12,410 nt of DNA from Ectocarpus siliculosus. Its lineage: Eukaryota > Sar > Phaeophyceae > Ectocarpales > Ectocarpaceae. Both the position numbers and the translations under genes were made by a program. Under the pieces are notes generated by a model. It worked only from the letters and a program-made list of their open reading frames with translations, did no database searches and was not told the origin of the DNA. The stretch is taken from positions 1-12,410 of the forward strand of contig FN649027.1 of the NCBI GenBank assembly GCA_000310025.1, in the 5' to 3' direction. Each line of letters begins with the position of its first letter. Position 1 is the first letter of the stretch. Shown here one piece after another: positions 1-7,700 of this stretch.

Positions 1-123
1 AATCCACATGTACCCTTCGATTGTGAACATCATGGCACACAGCATCCCTTAACGTTGGCACCGCCCAGTTGGTTTGGTAAACCCGTCGCACCACACAGAA
101 CATACATGCTGTACTCACGAAAA

Positions 124-276
124 TCACCTTTGCCTCGTAGGTTTCAGGTAGAACGCTTTCGATAGCGTTATGTTGCACCCCTGTCGGTGCGATCGAGTAT
201 GTCGATAGAAAACTGTTCGACCATTGGGGATGTACAAGTCAGCATCAACGGCAGCAATTCGGTGCGGAAACACCAT
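124..276 (-). CDS. Possible minus-strand coding fragment, unrecognised
   Basis: Read on the minus strand, an ATG at 276 opens a 50-codon frame closed by TGA at 126-124. The frame stays open upstream to a TGA at 366-364, so about 79 codons are open in all. The composition looks protein-like, with segments such as AAVDADLYIPNGRTVFYRH and NITLSKAFYLKP. A possible donor (AAAG|GTGATT) sits just before the stop, so this could be one exon. A second frame on the same strand is also open here and third-position GC is only about half, so coding is not secure. Upstream it contains a short Asn-Pro repeat from a near-hexameric DNA repeat. I do not recognise a family; it could be a decayed mobile-element fragment. 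Confidence 0.22.
   Translation of the reverse strand: MVFPHRIAAVDADLYIPNGRTVFYRHTRSHRQGCNITLSKAFYLKPTRQR
152..169. repeat. Short perfect hairpin
   Basis: AACGCT at 152-157 and AGCGTT at 164-169 are exact reverse complements separated by six bases. A six-base stem of this kind can arise by chance, and it lies inside the possible minus-strand coding fragment. Confidence 0.3.
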
Positions 277-280
277 CGTC

Positions 281-313
281 CCGGTCGAAGGATTAGGATT
301 TGGATTCGACCGG
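281..313. repeat. 9-bp perfect inverted repeat
   Basis: CCGGTCGAA at 281-289 pairs perfectly with TTCGACCGG at 305-313 across a 15-base loop. A role as terminator, operator or element end cannot be assigned. Confidence 0.4.
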
Positions 314-384
314 CGATAGCATCGTTTGGCATAGTAAAGAACCTTCGGTCGGGGGCGGGCTAGTCATCGACATTGTGGTACTTT

Positions 385-930
385 CTCATGGAATATTTCA
401 TGGAGTTCCATGGACTACGATGGACGTCCACGTAACGGCCTAAGGACTTCCATGGGCTTCCATGGAGGCAGCGACAAGTAAGTGTGATGGAAGTCCATGG
501 AAGTCGTCCATGGAATTCCGTGAAATGTTTCATGGCGACAGTCCATGAAACATTCCACGGACGTCCACGTCATCTTCCGATGAAGCCGAAATGGTGTCCG
601 ACAAACGAAATCCGTGGGCATCCTTTAACAGTCATGAATGTTCCTTAATCTTCGCGAAGCTCTCTCATGGAAAACCATTGGACTTCCATGGAACCCACTG
701 GAACTCCATACACTTCTATATGCAGGCCATGGAATTCCAGGCGATACCATGGAAGTTCATTGAATGTTCCACGAACGTCCGTGAAGCAGCACACGCATCA
801 GTTTATGGAATTCCATGGACGTCCGTGGAATTTCATGGATTTCCATGAACCGTTTCATAGGCTTTCATGAAAATTGTCATGGGCGCTCATGGAAGCCCAT
901 GAGATATTTCCTGGAAGTCCATGGAATTCC
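385..930. repeat. Degenerate CCATGG palindrome field
   Basis: This stretch is built from many imperfect copies of a short self-complementary word close to TTCCATGGAA or GTCCATGGAC, with variants in which CATGG becomes CGTGG or CACGG. Successive cores are mostly 10-13 bases apart, near one DNA turn. It is densest at 385-590 and 665-930. A perfect 12-base palindrome (ATGGAATTCCAT) occurs near 804-816. Every word reads the same on both strands, so short spurious frames rich in His, Gly, Trp, Met and Phe appear in both directions; I regard these as products of the repeat. It could be a degenerate minisatellite or a cluster of palindromic protein-binding sites. Confidence 0.75.
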
Positions 931-1293
931 TGGCATGTTCATTATCAAACTTCATAACGCAATAATCGTGTCATACAATATTCAAACTCTGCCCATGAAC
1001 TGCCCACGAAGTACCCACTGTGAGCAGTTCAACCTAGAACTTCGCCACCGGCACATCTACCTAGCACTTAGCCACCGTTATATCAACCTGACCTCAAGCC
1101 ACCAAGCGGGAACCTAAATAGCACGTATCGTGTGGGATCGGGGTTAGGCTTAGGGTTAGCGCTAGGTTAGGGTGTTTAGCTGTTGTTGTAAAGCGCCTCG
1201 CAAAGCAGATAACCTGCTGTTTTTGGAGTATTAATGGGTTGGTTCGGTTGATGAAGAGCACTCACGCACTCGTTGGCGGTCCATGGGTTGCCC
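931..1293. other. Non-coding stretch upstream of the large gene
   Basis: No convincing exon was found. It contains scattered GCCCATGAA / GCCCACGAA words related to the palindrome field, a TTAGGG-like tract and no obvious TATA box. If the large gene starts near 1294 or 1597, its promoter and 5' leader should lie here. Confidence 0.4.
1139..1179. repeat. Short degenerate telomere-like tract
   Basis: About 40 bases contain imperfect TTAGGG-type repeats: GGGTTAGG, CTTAGGGTTAG, CTAGGTTAGGG and a TTTAG. At most two or three perfect hexamers are present, so this is an interstitial, decayed or chance telomere-like motif, not a functional telomere. Confidence 0.45.
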
Positions 1294-1316
1294 ATGAACC
1301 ATGGGCTGCCCATGGG
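1280..1316. repeat. CCATGGG / GCCCATG palindromic cluster
   Basis: Five overlapping words of the type CCATGGGTTGCCCATG lie in tandem and resemble the 385-930 field. They supply the ATG codons of the alternative first exon of the large gene, so that exon may be an accident of the repeat. Confidence 0.6.
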
Positions 1317-1328
1317 TGCCTCGAAACG
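1294..1328 (+). CDS. Alternative first exon of the large gene
   Basis: ATG at 1294 (or in-frame ATG at 1312, context CCCATGG) reads MNHGLPMGASK and then two bases (CG) before a good donor, CG|GTGAGA at 1329. That phase-2 end matches the phase-2 entry of exon a at 1533, so splicing would give an open frame. An in-frame TGA lies upstream near 1249. Against it, the coding content is just the local CCATGG repeat, and the acceptor before 1533 is AAG in this copy where the other two copies have CAG. Starting at ATG 1597 in exon a is the competing model. Confidence 0.25.
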
Positions 1329-1532
1329 GTGAGAACAACTTTTCGGTTACAAAAACATTTGGGTGGTTGGGTAGAACGAACGTGTCCAACCGCAACTTCT
1401 TTCGTGTCTGTCTCTCTTCGAAGACCCTCTTCCTCTAATCCCCGGTCGTTGCTATTTTCGTATCCCAACGCCCATTCAATACCTTCGTTTATTAGCCCCC
1501 ATCCCCTTCTAGGGTGCTCAATGTTGATGAAG

Positions 1533-1776
1533 GCCTCTTTCGCCTTCCAGAGTTCACCACACGCTCTCCGGAGGGAGTGACATCTCCGTCGGCGCGATGG
1601 GAGAAGGTGGTGCTAATCCCCCAGCTGAAGGCGTGGTGGGAGGAGGCGGGGGCTTTGTCGGTTCGCTGGAGAAGGCGCAGAAGGTGTCGACGAAGCTGTT
1701 CAGGAGGAGCGAGGTGGCGGTGATCAGCCAGTCCGAAGGGAATAACGCCGCGGGATTCACCAGCTGCCACTTCAAG
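1533..1776 (+). CDS. Exon a, unit 1 (probable first coding exon)
   Basis: Phase 2 in, phase 0 out at AAG|GTGTGC. It encodes a Pro/Ser/Gly-rich leader, a run of glycines, then FVGSLEKAQKVSTKLFRRSE and a segment ending AGFTSCHFK. Unlike units 2 and 3, this copy has ATG at 1597 (context GCGATGG) where they have TTG, and its acceptor is AAG|G where they have CAG|G. An in-frame TGA sits at 1528-1530. The simplest reading is that this is the true 5' coding exon, starting at 1597 without splicing. Between units 1 and 2 this exon shows about eight amino-acid replacements and only a few silent changes, but no indel. Confidence 0.6.
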
Positions 1777-4700
1777 GTGTGCAGTCGTAGCAACGCGCGC
1801 CCCGCTGTACGTTGTCGTAGACGGCAGTAATGTTGGTGATATGTTGCCGTTTTTTTGTTCCGGGTCGATGGGAGACTCGCGGTGCTTGTGCAGTCTCCTT
1901 CAAACAAGTCTGGATGGTGGATATGTGGTGTAGGTAGCAATTGAATTGTTACTAGGTTGTCGATGCGGTGACGGCGTTTTGGAGGTGTGGGCGGCCGAGA
2001 TTTCATTGCTTTCGATTTTCACACATGTGTCCGTCGTTACCGTTGACCAGAATACTGGAGTTCTCGCTCCCCCTCTCCGGTAGGTGCTTTTGGTGGAACA
2101 ACGGTCTACTGAGTTACCGATGTGCTAAGGTCTTGGTTCAATGACCCTTCATCAATGTACATGTAGTCTGTTTCCACGGGAGTCACCAATCCCTGGGCCA
2201 GTTGGACACCTGTTGGGTGTTTCTGTTCTGTTGCTTCATGCATTTCCCCCTTGTTTTGACGTCTTGCGTCACAGGCCGTTGACCCCGAGAATGGGAAAAA
2301 GGACGGGGACGTAGTGCGCTACGGGGATGTGATCTTCCTGGTCGACGACAGGGAGTACGTGTTGAGCGACAACGTCAGAAATGTAGGGCCTCGTGTTGTA
2401 CAATGTATGCTACACTACCTACTGTTGGTGTGCACCACTGGCCGTGTGACTACGGTTGCGCGGGCACGCAAGCCTTGATGTGACTCTCATGCACGAGAGC
2501 TATTGAGTTCCGCGGCCTAGTGTGAACTGGGTCATTTGTTGATCTCACTACGGAAGAATCTGCTGTTCAACAAGTGTCGTTCTGCAGCGTCAGTATTTCG
2601 TTAGGCTTGGGCTACTGTAGTTCGTTGTGACTGTGACCCCTGCGTGTCTGTTGCCCCCCGGCGTGACCGAACAATGCCTGGTTGCATCGTTGCCGGATCT
2701 GCGTCTCATGCAGGGCCACTTGTTGCCCGGATCGTTGAGGATGAAATCCAGGGGATTGAAGCGGCAAATCGCGGTGAGCTCAAGCCCTTCTTGGCTCCGC
2801 TGAAACTTGATGCCGACAACGAATTGCCTGCAGTGGTGTTCAGCACGCACGGATTACAGATCACGACGGTCGAGTACAGCAGCAAGGACCAGAACACCAA
2901 GAAGCGGCGCACTTCTTCGAGGTGGGAGGGAGGCTTGAGGTTTCGCCGTGTTGTCTATTGACGGAAGTCTGGGTTGGACAGCAGTTTGTGAAATGTCAAC
3001 TCTTTGCCTTGCTGCGACGTCTGTGGGGGCGATGACGGGAGGCTTGCTTGAATACAATATCGACTTGTCCAGTATCTGAAGACCCGGCCCTCCTTGCCCT
3101 TGCCTCTTGCTGAGCAACTCTCAGGTCCAAGTGTGACGAAGTCATCAAAGGCCATGTCAAGCGGGGCGACTCAGGACATGCACCAAGCGTTGTTGAGGAT
3201 GTCCCAGCTGCTCCCGCGAAGGGTCCGCCCTGTGTGCCGGCGGCCCTGCCCCCGGAGCTGAAGTATGGTGATAGGCTGAGGCTCAAAGCCAGGTAGGTAG
3301 ATACAACTTTTGGATCGTCGGTGTGCCTCGCCTGTTGATTTGGTACGGTACGCTCATGAATGCTTGTAATCACCGCTTCGAACGCTTTCGTAGGCGGTGC
3401 TTGCCGAGCACTACACCACCCACTTCAGGAGCTGGTTCCTCGAGTTGCTGATTATCGGTTCCTCTGTTCCCCGGTCGTTGCTATTTTCATGTCCCACCGC
3501 CCATTCAAGACCACCGTTTCTTAGCCCCCATCGCCTTCTACGGTGCTCAATGTTGATGCAGGCCTCTTTCGCCTTCCAGAGGTCACCACAGGCCCTCCGG
3601 AGGGAGTGACATCTCAGTCGGTGCGTTGGGAGAAGGTGGTGCTAGTGGCCCAGCTGAAGGCGTGGTGGGAGGAGGCGGGGGCTTTGTCGGTTCGCTGGAG
3701 AAGGTGCAGAAGGTATCGACGAAGCTGTTCAGGAGGAGCGAGGTGGCGGTGATCAGCCAGTCCGAAGGGAAAAACGCCGCGGGATTCACCAGCTGCCACT
3801 TCAAGGTGTGCAGTCGTAGCAACGCGCGCCCCGCTGTACGTTGTCGTAGACGGCAGTAGTGTTGGTGATATGTTGCCGTTTTTTGTTCCGTGCCGATGGG
3901 AGACTCGCGGTGCTTGTGCAGTCTCCTTCAAACAAGTCTGGATGGTGGATATTTGGTGTAGGTAGTAATTGAATTGCTACTAGGTTGTCGATGCGGTGAT
4001 GGTGTTCTGGAGGTGTGGGCAGCGGTGATTTCATTGCTTTCGATTTTCACAGATGTGCCCGTCGTTACCGTTGACCAGACTACTGGAGTTCTCGCTCCCC
4101 CTCTCCGGTAGGTGCTTTTGGTGAAACAACGGTCTCCTGGGTTACCGATGTGCTAAGGTCTTGGTTCAACGACCCTTTATCAATGTACATGTAGTTGTGT
4201 TTCCACGGGAGTCACCAATCCCTGGGCCAGTTGGACACCTGTTGGGTGTTTCTGTTCTGTTGCTTCATGCATTTCCCCCTTGTTTTCACGTCTTGCGTCA
4301 CAGGCCGTTGACCCCGAGAACAAGAAAAAGGACGGGGACGTAGTGCGCTACGGGGATGTGATCTTCCTGGTCGACGACAGGAATTACGTGTGGAGCGACA
4401 ACGTGAGAAATGTACGCCCTCGTGTTGTACAATGTATGCTACACTGCCTACTGTTGGGGTCCACCACTGGCGGTGTGCCTACTGCTGTTGCACGGGGACG
4501 TACGCTGTGATATGACTCTCATGCACGGGAGCTATTGAGTTCCGCGGCCTAGTGTGAACTGGGTAATTTGTTGATCTCACTACGGAAGAATCTGCTGTTC
4601 AACAAGTGCCGTCCTGCAGTGTCAGTATTTCGTTAGGCTTGGGCTACTGTAGTTCGTTGTGACCGTGACCCCCTGCTTGTTTGTTCCCCCCCGGCGTGCC

Positions 4701-7700
4701 CGAACAATGCCTGCTTGCATCGTTGCCGGATCTGCGTCTCATGCAGGGGCATTTGTTGCCTGGGTCGTTGAGGATGAAATCCAGGGGATTGAAGCGGCAA
4801 ATCGCGGTGAGCTCAAGCCCTTCTTGGCTCCGCTGAAACTTGATGCCGACAACGAATTGCCTGCAGTGGTGTTCAGCACGCACGGATTACAGATCACGAC
4901 GGTCGAGTACAGCAGCAAGGACCAGAACACCAAGAAGCGGCGCACTTCTTCGAGGTGGGAGGGAGGCTTGAGGTTTCGCCGTGTTGTCTATTGACGGAAG
5001 TCTGGGTTGGACAGCAGTTTGTGAAATGTCAACTCTTTGCCTTGCTGCGACGTCTGTGGGGGCGATGACGGGAGGCTTGCTTGAATACAATATCGACTTG
5101 TCCAGTATCTGAAGACCCGGCCCTCCTTGCCCTTGCCTCTTGCTGAGCAACTCTCAGGTCCAAGTGTGACGAAGTCATCAAAGGCCATGTCAAGCGGGGC
5201 GACTCAGGACATGCACCAAGCGTTGTTGAGGATGTCCCAGCTGCTCCCGCGAAGGGTCCGCCCTGTGTGCCGGCGGCCCTGCCCCCGGAGCTGAAGTATG
5301 GTGATAGGCTGAGGCTCAAAGCCAGGTAGGTAGATACAACTTTTGGATCGTCGGTGTGCCTCGCCTGTTGATTTGGTACGGTACGCTCATGAATGCTTGT
5401 AATCACCGCTTCGAACGCTTTCGTAGGCGGTGCTTGCCGAGCACTACACCACCCACTTCAGGAGCTGGTTCCTCGAGTTGCTGATTATCGGTTCCTCTGT
5501 TCCCCGGTCGTTGCTATTTTCATGTCCCACCGCCCATTCAAGACCACCGTTTCTTAGCCCCCATCGCCTTCTACGGTGCTCAATGTTGATGCAGGCCTCT
5601 TTCGCCTTCCAGAGGTCACCACAGGCCCTCCGGAGGGAGTGACATCTCAGTCGGTGCGTTGGGAGAAGGTGGTGCTAGTGGCCCAGCTGAAGGCGTGGTG
5701 GGAGGAGGCGGGGGCTTTGTCGGTTCGCTGGAGAAGGTGCAGAAGGTATCGACGAAGCTGTTCAGGAGGAGCGAGGTGGCGGTGATCAGCCAGTCCGAAG
5801 GGAAAAACGCCGCGGGATTCACCAGCTGCCACTTCAAGGTGTGCAGTCGTAGCAACGCGCGCCCCGCTGTACGTTGTCGTAGACGGCAGTAGTGTTGGTG
5901 ATATGTTGCCGTTTTTTGTTCCGTGCCGATGGGAGACTCGCGGTGCTTGTGCAGTCTCCTTCAAACAAGTCTGGATGGTGGATATTTGGTGTAGGTAGTA
6001 ATTGAATTGTTACTAGGTTGTCGATGCGGTGATGGTGTTTTGGAGGTGTGGGCAGCGGTGATTTCATTGCTTTCGATTTTCACAGATGTGCCCGTCGTTA
6101 CCGTTGACCAGAATACTGGAGTTCTCGCTCCCCCTCTCCGGTAGGTGCTTTTGGTGAAACAACGGTCTCCTGGGTTACCGATGTGCTAAGGTCTTGGTTC
6201 AACGACCCTTTATCAATGTACATGTAGTTGTGTTTCCACGGGAGTCACCAATCCCTGGGCCAGTTGGACACCTGTTGGGTGTTTCTGTTCTGTTGCTTCA
6301 TGCATTTCCCCCTTGTTTTCACGTCTTGCGTCACAGGCCGTTGACCCCGAGAACAAGAAAAAGGACGGGGACGTAGTGCGCTACGGGGATGTGATCTTCC
6401 TGGTCGACGACAGGAATTACGTGTGGAGCGACAACGTGAGAAATGTACGCCCTCGTGTTGTACAATGTATGCTACACTGCCTACTGTTGGGGTCCACCAC
6501 TGGCGGTGTGCCTACTGCTGTTGCACGGGGACGTACGCTGTGATATGACTCTCATGCACGGGAGCTATTGAGTTCCGCGGCCTAGTGTGAACTGGGTAAT
6601 TTGTTGATCTCACTACGGAAGAATCTGCTGTTCAACAAGTGCCGTCCTGCAGTGTCAGTATTTCGTTAGGCTTGGGCTACTGTAGTTCGTTGTGACCGTG
6701 ACCCCCTGCTTGTTTGTTCCCCCCCGGCGTGCCCGAACAATGCCTGCTTGCATCGTTGCCGGATCTGCGTCTCATGCAGGGGCATTTGTTGCCTGGGTCG
6801 TTGAGGATGAAATCCAGGGGATTGAAGCGGCAAATCGCGGTGAGCTCAAGCCCTTCTTGGCTCCGCTGAAACTTGATGCCGACAACGAATTGCCTGCAGT
6901 CGTGTTCAGCACGCACGGACTACAGATCACGACGGTCGAGTACAGCAGCAAGGACCAGAACACCAAGAAGCGGCGCACTTCTTCGAGGTGGGAGGGAGGC
7001 TTGAGGTTTCGCCGTGTTGTCTATTGACGGAAGTCTGGGATGGACAGCAGTTTGTGAAATATCAACTCTTTGCCTTGCTGCGACGTCTGTGGGGGCGATG
7101 ACGGGAGGCTTGCTTGAATACAATATCGACTTGTCCAATCTCTGAAGGCCCGGCGCTCCTTTGCTGAGCACCCCTCCTCCCTTCCCCTGCACCGCTCCTT
7201 CTGCTACTTGACTTGTGTTTGTTGCTAGTACAACAATAGGAAGAACTTCCATGCCCTGACCGCTTTCTCGAAGAAAAACAGCGGCAATCCTGGCGTCAAC
7301 GGGGCATTTCTCCGCGCAGACGGACGAGGAGAGGGGTTTGTGTTTGACGTGCATCTACCCAACGAGAGTCCCATCGGGGACCCTTCTCCAGTAGTGACCA
7401 AGGTGAATGGTGCATTGTGGCATTCGTTTTTGAGTGGGGGTCAACTCTACTCTGTTTTCGGACTGGGTCGGAGTGGGCAAGAATGATGAAGCTCTTCGCT
7501 TGTTCATGTGGCGTACACTTCACTCGTGAATTGTATGCGTGGTCTGTTCTGTTTGGCCTCTGACGCATAGATGTTGTAGCGGAGCGAGGTGCGCTGTGAG
7601 TCAGGAGTCTCCTGAGGCAGATGTAGTAATTATTTGAATATTTGCTTTGGTTCTCTACACCGCTCTAACGCAGTGCCGGCCCCACGTAAACCTCTCTGAC

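Larger units (their letters stand above)
1430..3458 (+). repeat. Tandem unit 1 (2,029 bp)
   Basis: First copy of the tandem genomic unit, with exons a, b, c and d plus introns. Homology to unit 2 begins abruptly near 1430 (TTCCTCT..TCCCCGGTCG). From 1430 to 2731 it differs from units 2 and 3 by scattered substitutions and small intron indels. From 2732 to its end I found no difference from unit 2 at an offset of 2,033. Confidence 0.9.
3459..5491 (+). repeat. Tandem unit 2 (2,033 bp), chimeric
   Basis: The middle copy. Its 5' part (3459-4764) matches unit 3 apart from three single-base differences at 3977, 4007 and 4080. Its 3' part (4765-5491) matches unit 1. The match switches between 4765 and 4867. 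See findings for the crossover interpretation. Confidence 0.92.
5492..7170 (+). repeat. Tandem unit 3, truncated at the 3' side
   Basis: The third copy carries exons a, b and c. Homology to unit 2 weakens after about 7130 (TCCAATCTCTGAAGGCCCGG, with a 14-base deletion near 7160) and stops near 7170, before exon d. From 6901 on it carries differences not shared with units 1 or 2. It is followed by unique sequence with the next exon at 7240. Confidence 0.9.

Noticed and set aside
385-930. Small frames on both strands rich in MDFHG/WNSME-type residues
   Set aside because: They are translations of the CCATGG palindromic words, open on both strands for compositional reasons.
1514-1723. Alternative frame of exon a reading VRWEKVVLIPQLKAWWEEAG
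   Set aside because: Attractive locally, but it ends in an Arg-rich run and stop, whereas the other frame connects in phase to exons d and b in every unit.
2996-3373. 125-codon minus-strand frame, repeated at 5029-5406
   Set aside because: It repeats only because the DNA unit repeats, and it is antisense to exon d, whose phase fits the plus-strand gene.
3397-3609. Plus-strand frame VLAEHYTTHFRSWFLELL as an extra exon
   Set aside because: Its phase does not follow exon d, it is not present in unit 1's 5' flank, and it crosses the unit junction; treated as intron.
1430-7170. LTR retrotransposon or CRISPR interpretation of the repeats
   Set aside because: The 2-kb copies are directly adjacent with no internal gag/pol, no TG..CA ends and no target duplication; they are far too long and gene-bearing for CRISPR.
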